From assembly GCA_019636475.1 (NCBI GenBank), contig JAHBXN010000002.1, positions 310,001 to 374,000 of the forward strand: 64,000 nt of DNA, given 5' to 3'. Positions 26,655-35,723 of the stretch are shown one piece after another. A model generated the notes under the pieces. It was not told the origin of the DNA. It did not search any database and was given only the letters and a program-made list of their open reading frames with translations. The DNA comes from Phycisphaerae bacterium (GTDB lineage Bacteria; Planctomycetota; Phycisphaerae; UBA1845; UTPLA1). Position 1 is the first letter of the stretch. Every line of letters begins with the position of its first letter. The position numbers were made by a program, and so were the translations under genes.

Positions 26655-26855
26655 TCCGGCGCCTCCCTGAATGAAGACAGCGGGCCTGATCGTTTGGATT
26701 GCGGACGGCCCTGCGCGAGACTATACATCGTTGATGTGTCGTTTGACAGGAGGCGGCAAAATCGCGGGGATGCATGCGGGCGGAAACAGCCCCGAACCAA
26801 CCGCTCCCCAGAGGCCGCCGCCGGCCGACAGACTGCAAACCGAGGTGAATGAGAG

Positions 26856-27185
26856 ATGGGCAAGGACAAGGGCGTAGTCGTCTCATTTCGCGTGGATCGT
26901 CATCTCGCGAAAGTGCTGCGCAAGGTGCCGGACAAATCGTCATTCATCCGCGACGTGATACTCCGCAGCTTCTACGAGACGTGCCCCATGTGCAGAGGCC
27001 GCGGCGTGCTCCCGGCAGAGTTGGCGCGCTGGGCCGCCCGGATCCTGAAGCAGGAAAAGACGGTCGATTGCGTCTGCTGCAACTACCGTTATCCCCCCGC
27101 GTCATTGCCTGGCAAAAAAAGCGGCACGAAGACGAGCCGGCCGTTCACCTGCCCCCATTGCCAGTCGCATGAGCACGCACACTAG
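26856..27185 (+). CDS. Ribbon-helix-helix-like protein with zinc-binding cysteines
   Basis: A 109-residue basic protein. The first 45 residues resemble a ribbon-helix-helix: a strand VVVSFRVD, a helix HLAKVLRKV, a Ser turn and a second helix SSFIRDVILRSF. Three cysteine clusters follow, a CPMCRGRG motif like that of DnaJ, CVCC and CPHC, plus a His-rich tail (HEHAH). A zinc-ribbon with a DNA-binding ribbon would suggest a transcription regulator or nucleic-acid-binding adaptor. No partner gene in a toxin-antitoxin arrangement is next to it. Function is inference from motifs. Confidence 0.65.
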   Translation: MGKDKGVVVSFRVDRHLAKVLRKVPDKSSFIRDVILRSFYETCPMCRGRGVLPAELARWAARILKQEKTVDCVCCNYRYPPASLPGKKSGTKTSRPFTCPHCQSHEHAH

Positions 27186-27315
27186 GCCCGCCATTCTGGA
27201 CCCGCAGCCCAGACACGATGTTGTCGCGGCGGCGGCCCGATGCTATTCTCGGCCCGCCGAATGACCGCGCGAAGCCGCTCTCGCGATCTTCGCTTTTCGC
27301 CAGGACAACAGACGC

Positions 27316-29274
27316 ATGAGCGACCATTCCAAGCCGGCTGCGGTCAACGACGACCAGTCGTTCCCATCGCTGCTGATACGAAACCGCAATTTCGTGCTCT
27401 TGTGGCTGGCTTACGGCATCTCAGCGCTTGGCGATCACCTATCCGAAATGGGCCTGCTGAAGCTCCAGGACGCACTCAGTCCGGACCGCGAAGACTCAAT
27501 ACGCATTCAAGCGCTCATGCTGCTGACGTTTATGTCGCCATTCGTGCTGTTCGGCCCGGTCTTCGGCTGGCTGGCCGATCGCCTCCCGCGCCGGGCGCTC
27601 ATGTTGACAGCCGATCTGCTTCGCGCGGCGATCATGGTTGAAATGCTCTGGTTGCTGAAGTACTTCGACTCGGAATTCGCGGCCGGCAGCAAACCCCTCG
27701 CGCTGCATTTGGCCGTCATGCCGCTCGTGTTGATGGGAATTTTCGCGGCAATGTTTTCCCCCGCGCGACTTTCCATGCTGCCAACGATCATCCGCTCGGA
27801 TCAGCTTGTCCGCGCCAATGCAATGACCGCCGGCCTGGGCATGATCGGAACGATCTTCGCGGCATACATCGGCGGCCTGATTATTCAGCACCATCACGGC
27901 GCCGAGGCCGGCGTGCTGACGATCTTCCGACTGAACAGCGTCACGTTCTTCCTGAGCGCGGTGTGCATTTTCTTCATCCGCCCGCCGCGGCACATTCCGT
28001 CGAGCGAGTCGCACGATTTCAAGGCGATTTCCAAGGGATTTCGCTACATCACCCGGCACCGTCGCGTCGCGGAGCTGATTCTCATTTCCACCATTCTCTG
28101 GACCGCCGCCGCAACCATTCGCAGCCTCATTCCGGCCATCGTGAAGAACGTCTTCGGCGGGAGCTACGGGGACCTCGGGTTCTACCAGGGGCTTCTGGGA
28201 ATCGGACTGCTTGCCGGCTCAATCGTCCTGACGATGTTTGGCGGCGCGCTCAGGAGCGAGCTCGCCATGTCGTGGTCGCTGAAGCTCGCGGGCCTCTCCG
28301 GTGGACTGCTCACGTTGTCGGCATGGCTGGGCTGGGGCCGCATGGTATGCGGCGTCGGTCTGTTTCTAATCGGTGTGTTCGGCGCCGGAATTCAAGTCAG
28401 CGTCAATGCCCTGATACAGCGTATCGTGCCGAATTCCATGCGCGGCCGCGTTTTTGGTGTCCACGACCTCTGCACCATGTCCGGCCTATGCATCGTAACC
28501 GGAATCATCGGCCTGCCCGAATGGCCGAACATCGACAGGCATCTGGCATGGATCACGGCCATCGCGTCCGGCTCGCTGATCCTGGCTGGATTGATCACCA
28601 CGATCATTCGACTCAAGCGCGGCCGGTTCGGCGTCGTGCTGACGTTTTGGAAGAACCTGAACGACTTCTACTGCTGGTTCTGGCCCCGAGCCAAACGCGA
28701 CGGGATTTGCACGATTCCGTCGACCGGTGGCGCGATCGTGGTCGCGAACCATTCATCGACGCTCGACCCATTCGTGCTGACCTCCGGGTCACCCAACCGC
28801 GTCATCGGATTCATGATCGCCGTGGAGTACGCGAAGATTCCATTCTTCAGCAAGCTGGTTCGCGCCATTGAATGCGTTCCGGTCACTCGCAGCGGCGTCG
28901 ATACGGCCTCCGTCAAGGCGGCGCTTCGACATCTTCAGGAAGGCAAGCTCCTTGGGATTTTTCCGCAGGGTCGAATCCAGAATCCGGCGGATCCGGTCGT
29001 TACCAGGGAAGGTGTTGGAATGCTGGCACTTCGCAGTGGTGTACCGGTGATTCCCGCCTACATCGGCGGCCTGCACTATAGCGACAGCGTTGTCGCCCCG
29101 TTTTTCCGGCGGCACAACGCCTTCGTTCGATTTGGCAGGCAGATCGATCTTTCGGCGTGGAAGGGACGCGAAAAGGACCGGGAGGCGTTCCGCGAGGTTT
29201 CAGACTACGTCATGGCCGAAATCATGAAACTCAGGGACCAGCCACCGGCAAAAACGGCTGAAAACGTCGAATAA
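27316..29274 (+). CDS. MFS transporter fused to 1-acylglycerol-3-phosphate acyltransferase-like domain
   Basis: A 652-residue fusion. Residues about 20-450 form a 12-segment major facilitator domain with a loop A-like motif (FGWLADRLPRRALML). The C-terminal 210 residues are a PlsC-type acyltransferase: NHSSTLDPFVL carries the HX4D catalytic motif, followed by FFSKLVRAIECVPVTR, and IFPQGRIQN takes the place of the usual FPEGTR motif III. An LplT-like flippase fused to an acyltransferase is known from Aas-LplT proteins, which import and re-acylate lysophospholipids; here the acyl-ACP synthetase part is absent. A role in lysophospholipid recycling is likely but not certain. The start has no strong ribosome site. 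Confidence 0.85.
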   Translation: MSDHSKPAAVNDDQSFPSLLIRNRNFVLLWLAYGISALGDHLSEMGLLKLQDALSPDREDSIRIQALMLLTFMSPFVLFGPVFGWLADRLPRRALMLTADLLRAAIMVEMLWLLKYFDSEFAAGSKPLALHLAVMPLVLMGIFAAMFSPARLSMLPTIIRSDQLVRANAMTAGLGMIGTIFAAYIGGLIIQHHHGAEAGVLTIFRLNSVTFFLSAVCIFFIRPPRHIPSSESHDFKAISKGFRYITRHRRVAELILISTILWTAAATIRSLIPAIVKNVFGGSYGDLGFYQGLLGIGLLAGSIVLTMFGGALRSELAMSWSLKLAGLSGGLLTLSAWLGWGRMVCGVGLFLIGVFGAGIQVSVNALIQRIVPNSMRGRVFGVHDLCTMSGLCIVTGIIGLPEWPNIDRHLAWITAIASGSLILAGLITTIIRLKRGRFGVVLTFWKNLNDFYCWFWPRAKRDGICTIPSTGGAIVVANHSSTLDPFVLTSGSPNRVIGFMIAVEYAKIPFFSKLVRAIECVPVTRSGVDTASVKAALRHLQEGKLLGIFPQGRIQNPADPVVTREGVGMLALRSGVPVIPAYIGGLHYSDSVVAPFFRRHNAFVRFGRQIDLSAWKGREKDREAFREVSDYVMAEIMKLRDQPPAKTAENVE

Positions 29275-29287
29275 CAGCGAGAGCTCG

Positions 29288-29306
29288 CACCGGCCCGATG
29301 CCGGTG
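29288..29306 (+). terminator. Hairpin after the MFS-acyltransferase gene
   Basis: CACCGGC and GCCGGTG form a perfect 7-bp stem around CCGAT, 13 bases after the stop. Only TT follows, so it is a weak candidate terminator. Confidence 0.4.
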
Positions 29307-29403
29307 TTAGCCGGGGTTATTGACGCCACGCCACGCCGTCTCTACGCTAGAATCCTCGGATTACCAGCAAATTCGTCCCTGAACGATCGAGGGTGAAACA
29401 CAC

Positions 29404-30186
29404 TTGGCCACGTCATCCCCCACTCCGTCACAGACCTTCGAACAACGGAATCACTTTCTGCTTCGCAAGCTCCACTCCCTGTCCGGAATCGTCCCGGTCG
29501 GTGTATTCCTCATCGAGCACCTCGTGACCAACTCGATGGCCGCGTTTGGTACCGAAGCAGACCCCGGCGCCAAGTTCAACAAATCGGTGCAGTTCATCGC
29601 TGATCTGCCCTTTCTGTTTTTCTTGGAGTTTTTCGGAATCTTCCTGCCGCTGGCCTTCCACGCCATCTACGGTATTCGCATCGCCATGACGGCGAATTAC
29701 AACTCCGCCCAGTATCCGTACATGGCCAATCGGAGATACAGCCTCCAGCGCGTCTCCGGCTATGTCGCATTCGTGTTTCTCATCGTGCACCTCCTGAAGT
29801 TCCGGTTCGCCCACTGGATCGGCCTCGCCGAGAAGCACTTCCTGCACACCGGAAATTACTTCCAGACCACCTACAACGGCCTGATGGATTGGCATCCCTG
29901 GGGCCTCTACATGCCGCCATCCGTCGTCATGACCTTCTATGTCATCGGTCTCGCGGCGGCGAGTTTCCACTTCGCAAACGGCCTTTGGACATTCTGCATC
30001 AGTTGGGGCATTACGATCGGCGAGCGGGCACAGAAGCGCGTCGGCATGGCTGCCGCGGTGTTTGGAATCGGACTTTTCTCGCTCGGACTCCTCTCGCTGT
30101 GGGGTTTTGCCACCAAGGGATCACCCGATCACAACAGCGACCGACGAGGCTCAACGGCGGTCGTGGAGGGTGCCTCCGCAGAGTAA
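29404..30186 (+). CDS. sdhC: Succinate dehydrogenase cytochrome b558 subunit
   Basis: A 260-residue membrane subunit of the succinate dehydrogenase/fumarate reductase b558 type, which anchors the complex and binds heme and quinone. About five hydrophobic segments carry the conserved histidines: LLRKLHSLSGIVPVGVFLIEH, PLAFHAIYGI, FLIVHLLKF, and SFHFANGLWTFCISWGIT. The start is a TTG at 29404 with GAGG upstream. In most bacteria sdhC is followed directly by sdhA and sdhB, but here neither is in the window on this strand; the next gene is on the other strand. The other subunits must be encoded elsewhere. Confidence 0.85.
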   Translation: MATSSPTPSQTFEQRNHFLLRKLHSLSGIVPVGVFLIEHLVTNSMAAFGTEADPGAKFNKSVQFIADLPFLFFLEFFGIFLPLAFHAIYGIRIAMTANYNSAQYPYMANRRYSLQRVSGYVAFVFLIVHLLKFRFAHWIGLAEKHFLHTGNYFQTTYNGLMDWHPWGLYMPPSVVMTFYVIGLAAASFHFANGLWTFCISWGITIGERAQKRVGMAAAVFGIGLFSLGLLSLWGFATKGSPDHNSDRRGSTAVVEGASAE

Positions 30187-30285
30187 CTGATCGCGCGACC
30201 CACCGTGCGATCGCTCGTCGCCATCGACTCATTTGCGGCCAAGCCAGGCGTCGGCCCCGTCTGCTGATCCGTGGGAACTCACTAT

Positions 30286-30717
30286 TCAAACGATACGCTT
30301 CAGGTGATGTGCGGCATGGACTTCGTGAAAACGAACCCAGCCTGACTTCGTCATGTTGCCGAAGAACGGATGCGTGCGGTAAGGCCCATCGCTAACGAAC
30401 ATGGACGCGATGGCCGAACGAAGCCGGTCAAGCGAAGCCTCAAGATCGACATCCGATTGCGGCACGATGGAACTCACCGCGGGGACGCCTCGAGGCAATC
30501 GCCCTAATCCGAGAAAGATCACGCGAAAGATGCGCCGCAGCCACATGGGCGGAAGACGATCAGGAAGCTTGCCAACGGGAAGGCGATCCAACTGCCACTC
30601 AATGGTCATGGCGAGGTGATCGGCAATCTGGGCGAGCGACCAGCTCACCGATCGCGATTTGCCTTCCGACGCGAGGCATTGAATCTGTTCAGGCACGCGA
30701 GCCAGCGGTATCTGCAT
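30286..30717 (-). CDS. DUF1569 (DinB-like) protein
   Basis: A 143-residue protein with the DUF1569 pattern: SWSLAQIADHLAMTIEW near the N-terminus and HPFFGNMTKSGWVRFHEVHAAHHL near the C-terminus. These carry three conserved histidines that could bind a divalent metal, as in DinB-like four-helix proteins. The N-terminus is slightly short for the family, so the start may be different. It begins 12 bases after the methyltransferase stop, and the two probably share a transcript. No substrate is known. Confidence 0.75.
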   Translation of the reverse strand: MQIPLARVPEQIQCLASEGKSRSVSWSLAQIADHLAMTIEWQLDRLPVGKLPDRLPPMWLRRIFRVIFLGLGRLPRGVPAVSSIVPQSDVDLEASLDRLRSAIASMFVSDGPYRTHPFFGNMTKSGWVRFHEVHAAHHLKRIV

Positions 30718-30729
30718 AAGATCGATTCG

Positions 30730-31533
30730 TCAGAGCGCCCCCACGCGCATGTGGATCGGCCATTCCACGATGCGAGGCGACGCCGGTTCTCCCCACGCCG
30801 AACGCAGATCGGCTTCGATCTCGTCGAGCGGATTGTAGCCCCGGGCATCGACAAACCGCTGAACAGCCGACCACGAACCCAAGTATCCGACGTATTGCGC
30901 AAGATTCCATGATTCGCGACACGCAAACGTCGGCACCGCAGAATCGTCCCCGCTCGAGGCCTTGTTTCCTCGATCTCGAAAACGCGACTCGTGAAACGGA
31001 AACGGGATGGATCGATAGCCGTCATCAACCCAGCATCGGTCCGGCGGCCAGAAGGGGCCGACGATTTCGTGGTACAATTGGCCAACCACCGCGTCGATCG
31101 CGGATTCGACGCGCGAAATCCCGTAGCACCACGCGGCAACAATGCCATCCTCATGCAACGCACGTCGCACGTTGGCGAAAAATGCTTCTGTCGCGAACCA
31201 GTGCAGAGCCTGGGCGATTGTCACGAGATCGACCGAATGGTCCCTCAGTCCTTCGCGCGGGCCCGCGCCTTCGGCCAGCGCGACATGATATTTGACGCGC
31301 GGATTCGGCAAGGCGTTGGCAATCTGTTCCGAGCTGCCATCCGTCGCAATGACCGAATCAAAATGACCCGCAAGCCCGACAGCGGCCTGGCCATTGCCGG
31401 TACCGACATCCCACGCGAGCCCGCGGCGGGTCGCAATCCCCGCGAGGTAATCGATGAGCCCGCCCGGATAGGACGGTCGAAACCTTGCATAGAGCGCGGC
31501 CTGCTTCGAAAACAGATCCTGAAATTCGCTCAT
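30730..31533 (-). CDS. Class I SAM-dependent methyltransferase
   Basis: A 267-residue methyltransferase. Motif I is AWDVGTGNGQAAVGLA, VIATDGSSEQI is motif II, and DLVTIAQALHWF is the post-II/IV region; the rest follows the UbiE/trans-aconitate type of fold (PF08241). The C-terminal half has conserved aromatic residues (WNLAQYVGYLGSW), as in the group with yeast TMT1/Crg1. The substrate cannot be read. It is 64 bases after ppk1 on the same strand and 12 bases before the DUF1569 gene, so it may ride on the polyphosphate operon. Confidence 0.75.
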   Translation of the reverse strand: MSEFQDLFSKQAALYARFRPSYPGGLIDYLAGIATRRGLAWDVGTGNGQAAVGLAGHFDSVIATDGSSEQIANALPNPRVKYHVALAEGAGPREGLRDHSVDLVTIAQALHWFATEAFFANVRRALHEDGIVAAWCYGISRVESAIDAVVGQLYHEIVGPFWPPDRCWVDDGYRSIPFPFHESRFRDRGNKASSGDDSAVPTFACRESWNLAQYVGYLGSWSAVQRFVDARGYNPLDEIEADLRSAWGEPASPRIVEWPIHMRVGAL

Positions 31534-31597
31534 CGTGCTGAAGATCCGGCTGTCGATCCCGACCGGTCCTGGGCGTCGCTCAAATCGTCATGCAATG

Positions 31598-33742
31598 TCA
31601 TGCGCCGGAATCCCGTTGATTGTCCACCAGCGCGGCATCGCGTGCGATGTTCATCAGCGTGGTATGCGATCCGACTTGCACAGCCGGATCGGTCGGCGTG
31701 CGGCGAACGTACGAGCCATCGGACATCATGTCCCACGCAAGAACCTGATCATCAAGGCAAACTTGCAGAGTCTGCCAGAGGCGTTGCCTGCATCCCAGTT
31801 CCTCTACCGGCACGACGATCTCGACGCGCCGGTTGAGATTGCGGTACATCCAATCGGCCGACCCGATAAAGAAGCGACCGTCAATCTCCTGCTCCGCGCC
31901 CGATCGGAAGTAGAAAATACGCGAATGTTCAAGAAACCGCCCGATGATCGATACGACCTGGATGTTTTCACTCATACCCGGCACGCCGGGGCGCAGTGTG
32001 CAGAAGCCGCGCACAATGAGGCGAATCGGCACGCCCGCCTGCGACGCGCGATAAAGCGCCCGAATCACGCGACGATCTTCCAGTTGGTTCATCTTGGCGA
32101 TGATTCCGCAGGGCAACCCGGAATTGAGATTTGCAATCTCGCGGTCGATCATCTCGATGAATCGCGTCGCCATGGTAACCGGCGCAACCAGGATATGCTT
32201 GTAGTTGCCTTTCAGCGATCTGCCGGTCAGATAGTGAAACAGCTCAACCACTTCCTCGGTGATGTGCGGACGGCATGTGATCAGACCGATGTCCGTGTAA
32301 AGCCTCGCCGTTTGAAGGTTGTAGTTTCCGGTGCCGATGTGGACATAACTGCGGAGCTTGTCCCCCTCCTGCCGGACCGCCAGCGCGAGCTTGGTGTGCG
32401 TCTTGTACCCGACGATGCCATAAACGACGTGGACGCCCGCACGCTCCAACTGATGAGCCCATGCGATGTTTCGCTGTTCGTCGAAGCGAGCCTTCAGTTC
32501 GACAAGCACAACGACCTGTTTACCCTCTTCGGCCGCATGAATCAGACTGTCCATCAGCGACCGGCTGTCGCCCACGCGATATAGCGTGATCTTCAGCGCG
32601 AGCACGCGCGGATCCTCCGCGGCGCTTCGGATGAATCGCTCGACACTGTCTCCGAAACTCTCATAGGGATGATGAACCAGGAGATCGACACTGCGGACGA
32701 CGCTGAAAATATCAGCGATCTCGTCCGATAGACGCGGCGGAATGGTCGGCGTCCACTGCGGATATTTGTTTCCAGGCAGGTCCAGTTCACAAATCGGCCC
32801 GAGAGCCGTGAATTCCAGGCCCGCCGGCAGTTCGTATACGTCCTGCTCCGAAAGTTCCAGTTCACGCATCAGAAACTGGAGCGTCCACGGATCAGCGCTA
32901 GGATCGTGGCCGAGCCGCACGATTCGTTCAAAGCGGCGCTCCCGCAATTCCTGCTCCACAAGTTCCAGCAGGTCTTCGGCATCCTCTTCGTCGCGCTCGA
33001 CATCGGCATTGCGCGTCACGCGAAACGGCGTGACACTGAGTACCTGCATCCCGGGGAACAGCGAGCCCAGGTTGTGACGAATTACTTCGACCAGGCTGAT
33101 GAATCGGTGAACGTTTGTGTTCTCAGGAAGTTCGAGCCGAAGCCAGCTCGGCAGCACGTTCGGAACCTTCACCCGGGCAAAGAGCCGCTCCTCCTGTCTC
33201 GGATGGTAGAGCTTCACGCCCAAAGACAGCGACAGATTCGAAAGAAATGGGAACGGGTGCCCCGGATCAACGGCCATCGGCGTCAGCACGGGAAAGACGT
33301 TGTTGCGGAAGTAGTCGCGTGCGTAGGCCTTCTCCGCGTCATTGAGCTGGTTCCATTTCAACAGGAACACACCCTGTTGCTCGAGTGCCGGCCTGATGTC
33401 GTTCTGGATACAGTCCGCCTGTGACTGCAACATCGGCAAAACCGCCTGCCGAATCGCGGACAGCTGTTGCGCGGGGGTCATCCCGTCGAAGGACAGCGTA
33501 TTCACATTGGCGGAGACCTGCCGCTTCAGACCGCCGACGCGCTTCATGAAGAACTCATCCAGATTGGTCGTGAATATCTGGAGGAACTTCACGCGCTCAA
33601 GCAGCGGCACATCGCGATCGGCCGACTGCTGCAGCACGCGGCGGTTGAAATTCAGCCACCCCAGCTCGCGATTGAGGTAACGACCGCCGCCGATATCGCC
33701 GTCCAGGCTCTCAGATTCGATGGGAACGATGCCGGTGTCCAT
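31598..33742 (-). CDS. ppk1: Polyphosphate kinase
   Basis: A 714-residue enzyme that makes and uses inorganic polyphosphate with ATP, at the inner face of the membrane. Ordered regions are the N-domain (RYLNRELGWLNFNRRVLQQS, DEFFMKRVGGL), the head domain, and two PLD-like C-domains. The autophosphorylated histidine lies in YVHIGTGNYN (about H468), with a second conserved histidine nearby. An arginine/lysine cluster LKARFDEQRNIAWAHQLERAG shows the C1 domain. The start at 33742 is the first ATG before the N-domain. The gene follows a Ppx/GppA-HD gene by 120 bases and forms a polyphosphate cluster with it and the CHAD gene. Confidence 0.95.
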   Translation of the reverse strand: MDTGIVPIESESLDGDIGGGRYLNRELGWLNFNRRVLQQSADRDVPLLERVKFLQIFTTNLDEFFMKRVGGLKRQVSANVNTLSFDGMTPAQQLSAIRQAVLPMLQSQADCIQNDIRPALEQQGVFLLKWNQLNDAEKAYARDYFRNNVFPVLTPMAVDPGHPFPFLSNLSLSLGVKLYHPRQEERLFARVKVPNVLPSWLRLELPENTNVHRFISLVEVIRHNLGSLFPGMQVLSVTPFRVTRNADVERDEEDAEDLLELVEQELRERRFERIVRLGHDPSADPWTLQFLMRELELSEQDVYELPAGLEFTALGPICELDLPGNKYPQWTPTIPPRLSDEIADIFSVVRSVDLLVHHPYESFGDSVERFIRSAAEDPRVLALKITLYRVGDSRSLMDSLIHAAEEGKQVVVLVELKARFDEQRNIAWAHQLERAGVHVVYGIVGYKTHTKLALAVRQEGDKLRSYVHIGTGNYNLQTARLYTDIGLITCRPHITEEVVELFHYLTGRSLKGNYKHILVAPVTMATRFIEMIDREIANLNSGLPCGIIAKMNQLEDRRVIRALYRASQAGVPIRLIVRGFCTLRPGVPGMSENIQVVSIIGRFLEHSRIFYFRSGAEQEIDGRFFIGSADWMYRNLNRRVEIVVPVEELGCRQRLWQTLQVCLDDQVLAWDMMSDGSYVRRTPTDPAVQVGSHTTLMNIARDAALVDNQRDSGA

Positions 33743-33862
33743 ACTGCGATTCCGACCTGTTAATCGTCTGTTCGGCGACCCGGTGTGAGTCCCCGCGCAC
33801 AAGATGCTGTCGCAATAATGTGGAAATAATAGCGGTGAAACCACGAATCCGCGAGCAGGAAG

Positions 33863-35575
33863 CTAGTGGTCCTCGTCCGCCGCCGAATCCACCGACTGGA
33901 CCGGCTCCAGCCCGGCATCGACCTGGCCGGCGATGCGCACCTCCAGCCGCGCTCCGAATTCCCTCGAAAAAAGCCGCTCGTGACGACGGGTCGTGTATAG
34001 CTCGAGTTCGGCATCGAGCGTTGCCACTGCCTCGATCACGACAACGCCATCGCCGATGCGACAATCGATATCGCGAATGACCGAGTAATGCGTACGATCA
34101 AGCGCGTTGGCCACGCGAAGGATGACCGCCAGTTTTCTAACGGGTTTCCGGAATACCGGGTCGAGTTGCTGGTAGCTGAAGTGAGGCTTCTTCGGCCGCT
34201 CCTTTCGGTGATATCGGGCAATGTTCGCGATGATTTCGATTTCCTGGTCCGTGAAGCCCTTCAATTCGCCATTGCGGATGAGATAGTACGAATGCTTATG
34301 GTGCCCGCGCTGACTGATCATGTATCCGACATCATGCAGCAGCGCCGCATATACAAGCAACTCCTTGAAGCGGCCATCCATCTGATGAAGCGGCTGCAAC
34401 TGGTCAAAGAGCTGCCCTGCCAGCCGGGCAACCTGATCCGCATGTTCGCGGCGGTAGTTGCAGCGCTCCGCAAGCTGGACGACGCTCCGCATGCGCGGGT
34501 TCGGCCATGTGGCCCGGGCCTGGAGTTTCCGGCGATGGCTCCCGATGTAATCGACGATCACCCCCTCGCGCAACGCGAAGTCGCAGTATTCGATCCGCGG
34601 GATACGGAGGGACTTCATCACGAGATGCAGAAGCGTCGCCGCCGGCAGACAGGCATCGACCCGACGCGCATCCATGCCGGGTATTTCGAGCCGTTCCGCA
34701 CGGGTCGTGCCGGTGAGCACCGCCAGCAAAGGCTTCAGCTCTTCGTGTGAGATGCACAGCTGGGTCGATTCTTCGTCGTAGCTCGCGCCGCGAAGGTGGG
34801 CGCAAATCACCGCCAGGCTCTTGATCGCGCCGGACGTGCCGATGCAACGCAACGGTGCCGGAAATGTTCGAACATGATCGTAGAGCGGCGCGACCTGCCG
34901 CTGGATGTGCCGGCGAAGCGCCTTGATCTCCGCCGACCGCGGCGGATCCGATCGGATAAATAGCTCCGCCATGCGCGAACCACCCAGCTTCACGCTGTGG
35001 ATCAGCGACGCGCAGTTGGCACTGCCAACAATGAATTCCACGCTGCCGCCGCCGATATCGATGATCAGATTCTCCGCCCGGCCCAGGTCAACTGCGTGGC
35101 GGACCCCAAGGTAAATCAGTCGTCCCTCTTCCTCGCTCGTAATGACGCGAAGGTCAAGCCCCGTCTCAGCCGCGGCCCGATCGACGAACTCGCCGCCGTT
35201 GCGCGCTTCACGAACAGCGCTGGTCGCGACGGCCTTGATCTTTGTGACGCCCTTGAGTTCGGCCATCTTCAGAAACCGCTTAAGCGCTTCGATCCCCTTG
35301 TTGATCGCATCGTCGGTGAGAATATGATCCTGAAACCCCCCCTTACCTAGTTGCACCATGTCCTTGTCCGTGCCAAGAACATGGAAGTCTCCCTGCGGCG
35401 AAATTTCGGCCATGACGAGGTGGATACTGTTGGTGCCGACGTCGATCGCGCCGAGTTTCATTGGAGCCTTCGCGGCATCAGCCAACGGAGTATCGTCCGG
35501 AACCAGGTTATCAAGTGGCGTGAATGCCAGACCGGCATCTCCATCGGCTTCGATAATTCTGCGTAGTACATCCAT
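33863..35575 (-). CDS. Ppx/GppA phosphatase with C-terminal HD domain
   Basis: A protein of about 570 residues. The actin-like ATPase domain starts GAIDVGTNSIHLVMAEI, continues with IDIGGGSVEFIVG, and belongs to the exopolyphosphatase/ppGpp phosphohydrolase family, which shortens polyphosphate chains or cleaves pppGpp. The C-terminal third holds HD-type residues (LLHDVGYMISQRGHHKHSYYLI). The start is unsure: 35575 was taken, but a start at the ATG just before the phosphatase domain (35461) is also possible. It lies between the CHAD gene and ppk1, so polyphosphate turnover is the likely role. Confidence 0.9.
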   Translation of the reverse strand: MDVLRRIIEADGDAGLAFTPLDNLVPDDTPLADAAKAPMKLGAIDVGTNSIHLVMAEISPQGDFHVLGTDKDMVQLGKGGFQDHILTDDAINKGIEALKRFLKMAELKGVTKIKAVATSAVREARNGGEFVDRAAAETGLDLRVITSEEEGRLIYLGVRHAVDLGRAENLIIDIGGGSVEFIVGSANCASLIHSVKLGGSRMAELFIRSDPPRSAEIKALRRHIQRQVAPLYDHVRTFPAPLRCIGTSGAIKSLAVICAHLRGASYDEESTQLCISHEELKPLLAVLTGTTRAERLEIPGMDARRVDACLPAATLLHLVMKSLRIPRIEYCDFALREGVIVDYIGSHRRKLQARATWPNPRMRSVVQLAERCNYRREHADQVARLAGQLFDQLQPLHQMDGRFKELLVYAALLHDVGYMISQRGHHKHSYYLIRNGELKGFTDQEIEIIANIARYHRKERPKKPHFSYQQLDPVFRKPVRKLAVILRVANALDRTHYSVIRDIDCRIGDGVVVIEAVATLDAELELYTTRRHERLFSREFGARLEVRIAGQVDAGLEPVQSVDSAADEDH

Positions 35576-35723
35576 ATGTGGTTCGTGAAAACAGACGCTT
35601 CCAGTCCCGTGATTCCCGGAATGGGGCGGATCGTACATGGCGAAGGTTCGCGAAAGGCCCCGCGACGATTGCTGTGCAGCCTGCGAGCCGCGGCTCATCC
35701 GATATGGTAGAGCGGCGATCGGG

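Noticed and set aside
31535-32584. A 349-residue plus-strand frame antisense to ppk1
   Set aside because: It is a shadow frame. The ppk1 reading has full motifs.
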